From NCBI GenBank assembly GCA_024762895.1, contig JANTGN010000133.1:1-7337 (forward strand): 7,337 nucleotides of DNA. Direction: 5' to 3'. Positions within the stretch are counted from its first letter, which is position 1; each line of letters begins with the position of its first letter. The stretch comes from Thiotrichales bacterium (lineage in GTDB: Bacteria; Pseudomonadota; Gammaproteobacteria; J044). Below, piece by piece: positions 1 to 6,225 of this stretch. A model generated the notes under the pieces. It was not told where the DNA came from and made no database searches. It saw nothing but the letters and a program-made list of their open reading frames with translations. The position numbers and the translations under genes were made by a program.

Positions 1-7
1 GGTACGG

Positions 8-60
8 TCAAGACACATAGGTAACACATTAGTTCAGGTACATAGGTAACACTTTTGTAG
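8..60 (+). repeat. Left terminal inverted repeat of the IS, with two internal 13-base repeats
   Basis: The sequence ACATAGGTAACAC occurs twice without mismatch, at 15-27 and 40-52, which is a 25-base period. It matches the right end in inverted orientation. Paired copies at an IS end are probably transposase binding sites; this role is inferred. Confidence 0.75.
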
Positions 61-63
61 GCT

Positions 64-93
64 ATGGCTATAGCCGAACGAGGAAATAGCCAT
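64..93 (+). promoter_or_regulatory. Inverted repeat covering the transposase start codon
   Basis: ATGGCTAT at 64-71 is the exact reverse complement of ATAGCCAT at 86-93. The second arm contains the first two bases of the ATG at 92, and the 14-base loop holds the ribosome binding site. A separate 10-base perfect palindrome, GGCTATAGCC, lies at 66-75. In RNA the hairpin could limit translation from transcripts that enter from outside the element, as described for other insertion sequences. The role here is inferred. Confidence 0.4.
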
Positions 94-1267
94 GCCGTGG
101 ACAGAGGTGAGACCAATGGATCAGAAGTTACTATTTCTGGCAGATTATCTACGTGGCGGCTATAGCTTCACGGCTTTGTGCGCGTTATATGGCATCAGCC
201 GTAAGACTGGCTACAAGTGGGTCAATCGTTACCAGCAGCATGGTCTGGAAGGGCTGGATGAGCACAGCCGCCAGCCCCTTACCCAGCCACACAAGACCCC
301 TCATGCGTTACGCAAGGCGATCCTGTCTTTGCGCCAACACAAAGGCGTGGTGCTGGGACCGAAGAAGATCCAGGCGTTACTGGCCCAGCGCTATCCCGAT
401 ACCCCGATCCCATCCAGGACCACGATTTACAACATCCTCAACAGCGAGGGGCTGATCCAGAAGCGACGCCGGAAACGGCGTGTACCGCCGTTTCCTCAGC
501 CCTTCAAGCCGGTCAATGCGCCCAATGAGCTGTGGAGTGTGGATTTCAAAGGCCAGTTCAAGCTGGGCAATGGACACTATTGTTACCCACTCACCGTCAT
601 GGATCATGACAGCCGCTACCTACTGTGTTGCGACGGACTCCACAGTACCCGGCATAGCGAGGCCAGACAGAGCTTCGAGCGCCTGTTCAAAGACTACGGC
701 CTGCCCGAGCGTATCCGCAGCGATAATGGCGTGCCGTTTGCCACGCGCGCTGCAGGCGGCCTCTCGCGCCTGGCGGTCTGGTGGATCCGCCTGGGGATCT
801 ATCCGGAACGCATAGAGCCGGGCCAGCCGCAGCAAAACGGCCGTCACGAACGCATGCATCGTACCTTGAAGCAAGCCACCGCCAAGCCGCCAAAACGCTC
901 GTTGAAACAGCAGCAACAGTCCTTCGAACGGTTCCGTCATACGTACAACCAGGAGCGCCCTCATGAGGCGCTGGCTCAGCGCCCACCAGTGACGCGCTAT
1001 GAGGTATCACCACGTGCCTATCCGACAAAGCTACCGGAACTGCACTATCCGGACTACTATGAACTCAGAAAGGTGCGCCGATCCGGGGTGGTGTACTGGC
1101 ACAATGGACAGGTCTATATCTCTCACCTACTCGAGGATGAGTATATCGGCCTCAACGAGATCGATGATGGTATCTGGGAGGTCTACTTCGGCCCCATGCG
1201 CCTGGGGACAGTGGATGAACGGGCAACGAGGGGCAGTTCCTCGTTTTATTTAACCCTAAATGTGTAA
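92..1267 (+). CDS. IS481-family DDE transposase
   Basis: This 391-residue protein catalyses cut and strand transfer of the surrounding insertion sequence. The N-terminal part (about residues 10-60) is a helix-turn-helix with the IS481-typical stretch GISRKTGYKWVNRY. A second winged-helix-like region follows at about 75-125, then a basic linker (KRRRKRR). The integrase-core catalytic residues are visible: D151 in SVDFKG, D211 in RSDNG and E253 in NGRHERMH. The C-terminal region with HNGQVYISHLL and YFGPMRLG is typical of the family. The ATG at 92 is chosen because MPWTE is the usual IS481 start and GAGG lies at 80-83. A second ATG at 116 is possible but would drop the conserved MPWTE opening. 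Length is normal and no frameshift or missing catalytic residue is seen. Its stop lies inside the right terminal repeat. Confidence 0.93.
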   Translation: MPWTEVRPMDQKLLFLADYLRGGYSFTALCALYGISRKTGYKWVNRYQQHGLEGLDEHSRQPLTQPHKTPHALRKAILSLRQHKGVVLGPKKIQALLAQRYPDTPIPSRTTIYNILNSEGLIQKRRRKRRVPPFPQPFKPVNAPNELWSVDFKGQFKLGNGHYCYPLTVMDHDSRYLLCCDGLHSTRHSEARQSFERLFKDYGLPERIRSDNGVPFATRAAGGLSRLAVWWIRLGIYPERIEPGQPQQNGRHERMHRTLKQATAKPPKRSLKQQQQSFERFRHTYNQERPHEALAQRPPVTRYEVSPRAYPTKLPELHYPDYYELRKVRRSGVVYWHNGQVYISHLLEDEYIGLNEIDDGIWEVYFGPMRLGTVDERATRGSSSFYLTLNV

Positions 1268-1305
1268 CCCATGTACTTGGACTATTTTGTTACCTATCTA
1301 CTTGA
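1256..1305 (-). repeat. Right terminal inverted repeat of the IS
   Basis: On the minus strand this carries GATAGGTAACA (1298-1288) and, 25 bases further in, ACATGGGTTACAC (1274-1262). These are degenerate counterparts of the two left-end repeats. The inner copy overlaps the transposase stop codon (TAA, 1265-1267). Confidence 0.7.
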
Positions 1306-1372
1306 TCCCTACACACCCTGCCATGGTGCTTCACGCTGCCCTAAAGGACTTCCTCCGGTCGCGCATGCGATA

Positions 1373-1499
1373 CTTTGAGGCGGCGGTCGCTAAACGCACT
1401 GCTTACGGCATCCTGCCTTTCGCAGTACTTGTACTTCCCTGTACGTCGCGCGGCGATAAGGCTGCCGCTCAGACAACTCTCCCTTCATCCGCCTCAAAG
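1373..1499. repeat. Perfect 11-base inverted repeat with long spacer
   Basis: CTTTGAGGCGG at 1373-1383 is exactly complementary to CCGCCTCAAAG at 1489-1499. The 105-base spacer contains a small hairpin, AGTAC-TT-GTACT (1424-1435). It could be the ends of a short dispersed element or the basal stem of a structured RNA. Nothing decides between these. Confidence 0.5.
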
Positions 1500-1534
1500 C
1501 AACGTGCTCGCTACACCATGGAAAGGGGCCCAAG

Positions 1535-1552
1535 GTCAAAGTCAAAGTCAAA
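1535..1552 (+). repeat. Three tandem copies of GTCAAA
   Basis: GTCAAA is repeated exactly at 1535-1540, 1541-1546 and 1547-1552. The copy number is low and the unit is six bases. It also forms one arm of the inverted repeat that ends at 1610. Confidence 0.8.
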
Positions 1553-1610
1553 GGCCACTTCAACACCTGATCGCGGCAGGTGCTGGTTTAGGTGTTTTTC
1601 TTTTGACTTT
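1544..1610. repeat. Nested inverted repeat
   Basis: The outer arms are AAAGTCAAAGG (1544-1554) and CTTTTGACTTT (1600-1610), which pair at 10 of 11 positions. Two alternative inner stems are possible: CACCTG (1564-1569) with CAGGTG (1577-1582), or AACACCT (1562-1568) with AGGTGTT (1590-1596). A run of T residues follows the inner stem at 1595-1604, interrupted by one C, so a weak plus-strand terminator is conceivable. No gene upstream obviously needs one except the transposase. Confidence 0.45.
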
Positions 1611-1689
1611 CCTCCCCATGTATTGATGCCGAGCACCGCAGGCATTGGCGGATCAGGGCAAAAGGTGTCTGAGTGAGGACTTTTTCGCG

Positions 1690-1855
1690 AGTTCTTTTGA
1701 CCCCGTCAATGGCGAGGAGCACAGGGGACCGCTTGCGGCATCAATTTTAGGGGCGGCACTTCTTTGGTGACTTTCTTGTTGCTGTAGACAAGAAAGTTAC
1801 TCGCCGTCAGGGCGAAACGCTGACTGGCAAAGTAGCAATAAACTCAAACCCCAGG
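1690..1855 (+). pseudogene. Possible decayed reading frame (dispersed-repeat remnant)
   Basis: Plus-strand translation gives protein-like text in one frame up to TGA at about 1768 (ending ASILGAALLW). It then continues in another frame from 1760 as FFGDFLVAVDKKVTRRQGE. This text resembles, from memory, short hypothetical proteins that recur in many gammaproteobacterial genomes, often as fragments. There is no start codon with a ribosome binding site, and the frames are broken. The match is unverified, so this is a tentative call. Confidence 0.25.
1766..1801. repeat. Strong hairpin
   Basis: ACTTTCTTGT (1770-1779) pairs perfectly with ACAAGAAAGT (1788-1797) around an 8-base loop. The stem can extend outward to 1766/1801 with wobble pairs. 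There is no T run after either arm, so it is not a standard terminator. It lies within the possible decayed frame. Confidence 0.55.
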
Positions 1856-1886
1856 GCAGAAACCAATCGCACAAGCAGATCGCAGT

Positions 1887-1906
1887 GTTGGGCTTAACAG
1901 CCCAAC
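1887..1906. repeat. REP-like palindrome
   Basis: GTTGGGCT (1887-1894) and AGCCCAAC (1899-1906) form a perfect 8-base stem with a TAAC loop, followed by CTACC. Short palindromes with the core GTTGGGCT/AGCCCAAC followed by CTAC are, from memory, widespread intergenic repeats in proteobacteria. Other copies in this genome would be needed to confirm it. Confidence 0.5.
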
Positions 1907-2109
1907 CTACCGTGACCTGCATATGGTACAAACTCGCCGGCCCATCACCAGATTTAAAGAACTCACCACCCGTTTTTAAAACAAGAAATCAAACATTTGC
2001 CAACTATTTCACCCTTTCGACCATTGCAAACACCCGTTTCGACGTCATAATAGGTTAATTAGTAATTGCTAATATACTTGAACTTATGATAATCCGACCG
2101 GAAGGCACT

Positions 2110-2364
2110 ATGAAAACGTTCATCGCCATCACCCTGTTCGCTCTGGCCACGGCTGCTCACGCGGCGGAAATAATGGAAAAGACCGAGATTGAATTCCAGG
2201 GGCGTACCTTACTGGTTTACCAGGGTCACTGCGCCGAAGAAGACTTCAGTATTCAGAAGGTCTCGCGCGGCTATCAGTTTATCGGCCCCAGAGGTTCGGG
2301 ACTGGCCAGTTCACCCATGCGGGCCGCGGAACTGGCCTGTGGCGTGGAAGAACTCGACTGCTGA
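2110..2364 (+). CDS. Small predicted exported protein, function unknown
   Basis: This 84-residue protein is not recognised as a member of a named family. Residues 1-18 look like a signal peptide: Lys2, a hydrophobic stretch from about 3 to 16, and an AHA-A cleavage site after residue 18. The mature part would be about 66 residues, acidic, with cysteines at 41, 77 and 84; the last residue is a Cys. An odd cysteine number leaves one thiol free or available for dimer formation if the protein reaches the periplasm. The ATG at 2110 is preferred over the upstream ATG at 2086 because GGAAGG lies at 2100-2105 and the signal peptide then begins correctly. A TATGAT at 2085-2090 could be a -10 element, but no good -35 is seen. 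The gene is convergent with the hipA-like gene, whose stop is 10 bases away. Confidence 0.7.
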   Translation: MKTFIAITLFALATAAHAAEIMEKTEIEFQGRTLLVYQGHCAEEDFSIQKVSRGYQFIGPRGSGLASSPMRAAELACGVEELDC

Positions 2365-2374
2365 GCGTGGCCCT

Positions 2375-3739
2375 TTAAGGGCGATGCCGAATCATCAGGG
2401 CACGCTCTTGTTTGACGATTTCGCTTAACTGCCGACGTTGTTGCTCGGGCACTCGCTCCAGGGCCATGACCCGCTCGGTATAATGCTCGGTGGCTTCCAG
2501 TGCCGCGTGCAGACACTCACTCACCCCCTCTTCAGACAACCCCAGGGTACGGCCCAGCCCCACAAAAAACGCCCCATGATCGGCATGCGCCGAGGCATCA
2601 AAAGGAATGGCACTGACCAGGTTATGCCGCGGCCAGGCGCGCATGGGTGCGGGATCATAGACCGGGCTGAGACGGCAATTCGACAGACCACCCAGCAGGG
2701 CCAGGTTATCCAGGTGCAGGTCGCCATTGCCGGTCAGGATGGCCATGATGATGCGGCGATAGAACTGCTCTTCGGTATCGCTCGCCAGGCCCGCCACATC
2801 GCGAAGGCGCTCAAAGACGCCACCCAGCTCATCGAGCAGAATATCGCCGGTCTCGCGAAAGCGATGATCCCCCGTGGCGATGATGGAGAACAGGGATTCC
2901 ATCGGGACGGGATTACCCGCCACACGATCAAAGCGCTCGACGGCCAGAAAATGCAGGTCTTCGTCATCGAAACGGTGATGGATGGGCACCTCGAACCCTG
3001 CCTCGCGATGAATATCCAGACACAGGCTTTCAAGATCCAGCATGCCGGCATACTCCGGGGGCTCTACCTTGAGAATGACATCCTGCTTGCCCGCGGCCTC
3101 AGGCGCATAAAAAATGGGGCGCTGCTCACTCGGCGTGATGGAGACCAGTAGCTTGGGGATCATGCCGCCCACCGAGGGTGTCGGCCCCAGGGTTTCCTCG
3201 ATCAGACCTGGGTCGAACTCAACATTCTCGTCCAGCACATTGCGCCTGAGCATACTCCAGAGCTGTGATCGACCATTAGCGGCTCGGTCCAGGTTCACGG
3301 CCTCGGGCGCATGGCTGGCGGCCTGATACCAGTGAGCGGCGACGATATCGTTAGTGAAGACATCGATATGGCCGATGCCGCCGTGCCCGCCCATGAGCAG
3401 AAGCTGCCATTCGGTCTCGATACCGAGCGGTGGTTCCCTGCCCAGCTCGGCGCGCAGGATGTCGAGATAATGCCGGCGCTGAAGGTTACGTGGGTTATTG
3501 CCCGGAATGAGCGACAGGAGCCGAGGAAACACCGGAATACGTTCACTGATGGGATAAGTAACCGTTTCGTTGGCCCAGATCTCGGCATCACCCAGCAGGC
3601 AAAAGCCGGGACGATTCGAGGCTACGTAGGCCTCGGTGTAAGTAAAATCGGCTCGCTCACTGGACAGGACGAGGTCGCCCATTTTTTCGGGCATTCCACC
3701 GATACGGGTCCAGATCACCGCGTGCAGATTCCGTGGCAT
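2375..3739 (-). CDS. HipA-like serine/threonine kinase toxin
   Basis: This 454-residue protein is close in length to E. coli HipA (440). HipA kinases phosphorylate a cytoplasmic target (glutamyl-tRNA synthetase in E. coli) and cause growth arrest and persistence. The target here is unknown. The N-terminal subdomain spans about 1-130. The kinase core shows SVGGMIPKLLV (189-199, equivalent to the flexible HipA loop), the putative ATP-binding Lys224 in VILK, and ERFDR (268-272). The catalytic loop GNGDLHLDN gives D340 and N345, and D362 in PVYDP fits the metal-binding Asp. All expected catalytic residues are present, so the kinase is probably active. The sequence between is well diverged from E. 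coli HipA. The ATG is two bases after the hipB-like stop, and AGGA near the end of hipB provides the ribosome binding site, so the two genes are probably translationally coupled. Confidence 0.9.
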   Translation of the reverse strand: MPRNLHAVIWTRIGGMPEKMGDLVLSSERADFTYTEAYVASNRPGFCLLGDAEIWANETVTYPISERIPVFPRLLSLIPGNNPRNLQRRHYLDILRAELGREPPLGIETEWQLLLMGGHGGIGHIDVFTNDIVAAHWYQAASHAPEAVNLDRAANGRSQLWSMLRRNVLDENVEFDPGLIEETLGPTPSVGGMIPKLLVSITPSEQRPIFYAPEAAGKQDVILKVEPPEYAGMLDLESLCLDIHREAGFEVPIHHRFDDEDLHFLAVERFDRVAGNPVPMESLFSIIATGDHRFRETGDILLDELGGVFERLRDVAGLASDTEEQFYRRIIMAILTGNGDLHLDNLALLGGLSNCRLSPVYDPAPMRAWPRHNLVSAIPFDASAHADHGAFFVGLGRTLGLSEEGVSECLHAALEATEHYTERVMALERVPEQQRRQLSEIVKQERALMIRHRP

Positions 3740-3741
3740 GG

Positions 3742-4020
3742 CTAGTCTTCCTGTATGACTTCATCGCGTCGAAAGAAGGACCCCGACTTAATGGCCTCGG
3801 CCGCCTGCTCGCGCGATTGCAGCGGCACGAAGACAAGTTCCAGATCCAGTTGTCGACCCAGTTCTTCCAGGGTGGATGCGCGCAGATCACCACGACCCTT
3901 GGCCTTACTGAGGCCAACCGGCGTCAGACCGGCGCGCTCGGCTAACTGGGCCTGCGAAAGACCCTGTGCTCGGGCCCTGACAATGACCTGTTCGATGAGT
4001 TGCTGAATGTGTTTTGACAT
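3742..4020 (-). CDS. HipB-like Xre-family antitoxin and repressor
   Basis: This 92-residue protein is the likely antitoxin of the HipA-like kinase and the repressor of their operon. A Cro/C1-type helix-turn-helix lies at about residues 20-60: LSQAQLAERAG gives the first DNA-contact helix region and TPVGLSKAKGRGD the recognition helix. The helical segment STLEELGRQLDLEL and the strand-like VFVP follow. Its acidic C-terminal tail (DEVIQED) is the only part without an obvious role. The length matches HipB (88 in E. coli). The start is the ATG at 4020; AAGG lies four bases upstream on the minus strand, within a palindrome. It is the first gene of the operon and is followed directly by hipA, the standard order. 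The stop of the DUF2126 gene is 78 bases upstream, so some read-through from it is possible. Confidence 0.88.
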   Translation of the reverse strand: MSKHIQQLIEQVIVRARAQGLSQAQLAERAGLTPVGLSKAKGRGDLRASTLEELGRQLDLELVFVPLQSREQAAEAIKSGSFFRRDEVIQED

Positions 4021-4035
4021 TAAACCTTAGTTTAA
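4020..4035. promoter_or_regulatory. Palindrome over the hipB ribosome binding site and start (candidate operator)
   Basis: TTAAAC (4020-4025) and GTTTAA (4030-4035) form a perfect inverted repeat with a 4-base spacer. It abuts and overlaps the hipB-like start codon and includes its AAGG. It could be an operator for the HipB-like protein or an RNA hairpin that controls translation. Confidence 0.45.
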
Positions 4036-4054
4036 TTTAATGGCCTGTAACGCC

Positions 4055-4086
4055 TTAAAGTATAGCCTAATTATACTAAACTTTAA
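4055..4086 (-). promoter_or_regulatory. Candidate hipBA promoter and operator
   Basis: On the minus strand a perfect TATAAT lies at 4075-4070. No good -35 is seen at 16-18 bases upstream, although GTCGGT (4098-4093) is in the right place. The TATAAT lies within an inverted repeat: AGTATA (4059-4064) with TATACT (4072-4077), inside an outer pair TTAAAG (4055-4060) with CTTTAA (4081-4086). A repressor bound here would block the promoter, consistent with HipB-type autoregulation. The E. coli HipB site TATCC-N8-GGATA is not present. Confidence 0.5.
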
Positions 4087-4098
4087 TAATTTACCGAC

Positions 4099-6225
4099 TC
4101 AGCAGCGCCTCAGATCGAGGCAATAGTCGGTCACGGCCTCATCGGGCGGTGTAACGGCTGAGGGGAGCTCTTCACGGCTAATCTCTTCCACCACGAAACG
4201 TTCCTTCACTCTTCTTTGTGCCACTTCGATGGTCTCTGGCAGACCCTCATAGGCTAGTGACTGGGGCTGCCATTCATGCAGGGTGATACGTAATCCCTGC
4301 TCCGATCCCGGCGATATCAGATACAACATGATCGGCCCCTGCGCACCTATGCCCGGATGCAACCCGGCCCAGGGCTCGAAACTTCGATAGCGTAGCCCGA
4401 TGACGTGCACCGTGCCCGCTTCATCCTGCTCGGTACGCAGGGGTACCTGGTAGGGGCCCACTCGTAATTCCCAGCCCTGAAGATCGATGGCGTTACCATT
4501 GCTGGATCGCAGGAGCAGTTGCAGCCGCGATGTGCTGGCATCGACCAGCCGCGACCCGCCTTCCTGCATGGCGGCATCACCCAGCAACGGCCAGAACTCA
4601 ATGCCCTGGTCGACCTCGAGCCGACATGGACCAAATTCGGTATGGCCCAGATGGCGAAAGACATCATCAAGCAGATGCTCGGTGATCGGGGCGTCTAACC
4701 CCAGGCCGGCAGCCTCCAGATCCCTGAACACCACCTCCAGATCCTGTCGCAGATAAAACGGCAGGGCAAAACGGTCATGCAATGTACTGCCCCAGTCGAC
4801 GAGCTCTGATTCAAGCGCTTTCTGGCTTAGCATGGCAGCCAGGGCTCTTAGCAGGGCGGCTATGGAGGCTGCAGCCTCTGGTGTGGGTGCCATGCGAAAG
4901 GCACGAAATTCCACCAGGCCCAGGCAACCTCGGCCGGGCAGGTACGGGTTCCAGAGTTTTTCGATATTCAGCTCGCTGCGATGGGCATTGCCCGAGGTAT
5001 CCACCAGGAAGGGGCTGAGGCTACGCCAGATAAACTCGGGCTCTGGATCCTGGGTGGCGGCAAGCTGCTGCAGGGCCAGGGCCAGCTCACTAAAGGATTC
5101 ACGCACGTTCTCATCCGGGCGCGGCGACTGGCTAAAGCTACCGACATACAGTGGCGCAAACCAGTAAGACAATGCCGGGTGGTGGTTCAGATAGAGGACC
5201 AGTCTCGGCAGGAGTTGCGGCGCCATAAAAAAGGGACTGACCGCTGGACTCGGCCCACCCAGGGTAAACTGCCCTCCACCACCACTGTCCGAGAAATGGC
5301 CATTGTATTGTAGCCGGTAAGGCGAAAGGCCCTCGGCCTCGACCATGCTGTAGAGTGTCCGACTCATTTCCAGGAATTCCCGGACATTGATCGCGGGAGC
5401 CTCATTGATTTCAAGGACGGCCGGGTCGGGGGTGAGGGTCGTCCAGGCAATTGTCTCATCCACGGGCGGAGGAAATCCCCGCCATGCCAGGACAGACAAC
5501 CCGGCTTTCTGAGCGGCGATGGCCACTCGTGCCAGAAAGGCCATGAACTGAGCCACGTCCGTAAAGGCCGGCAGCTCCATGCAGGGCTGAGGAATACCAT
5601 CGGGCTCCAGCGGACAATAGCCCAGGGCAAGCAGGTAGTGGCCTTCGCTGGCCAGCTCATCTTCCGCTCCGGTGAGCGGAATGGGGTGGTCATGCATGGA
5701 AGACCGGGCAAGCCGCGGCTCTTTCACCGGATCGGCGATCGGCTTTTTACCATCTGTGCGAAACGATATACGCAGCCCCAGGGCCGCATCGACCTCAAAG
5801 GCAGTCGCGGCCCAGCCATTTTGATCCAGGGCCTCAACCAGCAGGGACCAGAAAGTTTCCAGGGCTCCGGGTTTTCCGGGCTTCGATAAAACCAGGGGGT
5901 CGTTGGGGAGGCCTTCTGCCAGAATGTGCCCGTCGCGGCGGGTATAAAGACCGAGACTCCAGCGCGCATGGTCTTCCCCGTCATACTGACGCCCCAGGGT
6001 CCTGAGGATCAGCGAACCCGGGTAACGGGTGCCAAGGCGTTGAATGATATGACAGGCATACCCCTGCTTGGTGTCACCCAGGGGTTCGTTGAGCCATTCC
6101 GGGTCCTCTGAACTGCGGCGGGTAAAGGTGGGTTCCGCACCAACCCAGATATCGAGCTTGCAGGCAGCTACCGCCTCGTCATGGGCGTTAATGGCGGCAT
6201 CAAAAGTGGGTTTTATAGATTCCAC
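4099..6225 (-). CDS. Stand-alone DUF2126 protein, putative amidoligase
   Basis: This 708-residue protein matches the DUF2126 module, which has been proposed to be an amide-bond-forming ligase related to glutamine synthetase. The reaction and substrate are unproven. Recognisable family blocks in order are DIWVGAEPTF (25-34), EVDAALGLRISFR (144-156), VLEINEAPAI (270-279), GGGGQFTLGG (315-324), HHPALSYWFAPLYVG (348-362), GNAHRSELNIEKLW (412-425), GLVEFRAFRMAP (436-447) and GLRYRSFEPWAGLHPGIG (610-627). No signal peptide is seen, so it is probably cytoplasmic. In many bacteria this module is the C-terminal half of a protein of about 1,100 residues with an N-terminal transglutaminase-like domain; here that half is absent and a separate transglutaminase gene is divergent. 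The start is GTG at 6225, the only suitable codon after an in-frame TAG, and has no clear ribosome binding site. The glycine-rich motif has Gln319 where relatives, from memory, have His. Confidence 0.85.
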   Translation of the reverse strand: MESIKPTFDAAINAHDEAVAACKLDIWVGAEPTFTRRSSEDPEWLNEPLGDTKQGYACHIIQRLGTRYPGSLILRTLGRQYDGEDHARWSLGLYTRRDGHILAEGLPNDPLVLSKPGKPGALETFWSLLVEALDQNGWAATAFEVDAALGLRISFRTDGKKPIADPVKEPRLARSSMHDHPIPLTGAEDELASEGHYLLALGYCPLEPDGIPQPCMELPAFTDVAQFMAFLARVAIAAQKAGLSVLAWRGFPPPVDETIAWTTLTPDPAVLEINEAPAINVREFLEMSRTLYSMVEAEGLSPYRLQYNGHFSDSGGGGQFTLGGPSPAVSPFFMAPQLLPRLVLYLNHHPALSYWFAPLYVGSFSQSPRPDENVRESFSELALALQQLAATQDPEPEFIWRSLSPFLVDTSGNAHRSELNIEKLWNPYLPGRGCLGLVEFRAFRMAPTPEAAASIAALLRALAAMLSQKALESELVDWGSTLHDRFALPFYLRQDLEVVFRDLEAAGLGLDAPITEHLLDDVFRHLGHTEFGPCRLEVDQGIEFWPLLGDAAMQEGGSRLVDASTSRLQLLLRSSNGNAIDLQGWELRVGPYQVPLRTEQDEAGTVHVIGLRYRSFEPWAGLHPGIGAQGPIMLYLISPGSEQGLRITLHEWQPQSLAYEGLPETIEVAQRRVKERFVVEEISREELPSAVTPPDEAVTDYCLDLRRC

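Larger units (their letters stand above)
8..1305 (+). mobile_element. IS481-family insertion sequence, apparently complete
   Basis: A single transposase gene is flanked by imperfect terminal inverted repeats. Read inward, the left end has TCAAG at 8-12 followed by CATAGGTAACA. The right end, read on the minus strand, has TCAAG at 1305-1301 followed by GATAGGTAACA. The similarity continues for about 50 bases with mismatches and one single-base gap. The exact outer ends are uncertain by a few bases. Only about seven bases lie to the left of the element, and I see no target-site duplication, so the insertion target cannot be defined. Element length (about 1.3 kb) and a single transposase frame fit the IS481 family. 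The intact reading frame suggests a fairly recent or still active copy. Confidence 0.85.
1306..2085. other. Gene-free stretch with inverted repeats and decayed sequence
   Basis: No reading frame here looks like a real gene. The longest open frame starts inside the IS end and gives a low-complexity translation. What can be seen is a set of inverted repeats (1373-1499, 1544-1610, 1770-1797, 1887-1906), a triple GTCAAA repeat and a possible decayed frame near 1690-1850. The last 130 bases (about 1955-2085) are more AT-rich and probably hold the promoter of the small gene at 2110. The stretch is best read as intergenic debris or dispersed repeat material next to the IS. Confidence 0.6.

Noticed and set aside
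15..52. Two identical 13-base repeats as the start of a CRISPR array
   Set aside because: Only two short copies with a 12-base gap, and inverted counterparts at the other IS end; they are part of the terminal repeats.
1260..1676. Plus-strand open frame of 138 residues
   Set aside because: It starts inside the IS right end, has no ribosome binding site, and gives low-complexity Ser/Lys/Arg-rich text. It overlaps inverted repeats and looks accidental.
2370..2382. GCCCTTTAAGGGC as a shared bidirectional terminator between the convergent genes
   Set aside because: The stem is only four to six pairs and no T run follows on either strand. It also covers the hipA-like stop codon.
2438..3151. Long plus-strand open frame (237 residues)
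   Set aside because: It lies entirely antisense to the hipA-like gene, which has clear family motifs. Its translation is Gln/His-rich with no recognisable domain, as expected of a shadow frame.
3311..3745. Plus-strand open frame of 144 residues
   Set aside because: Antisense to the N-terminal part of the hipA-like gene, with no motif of its own.
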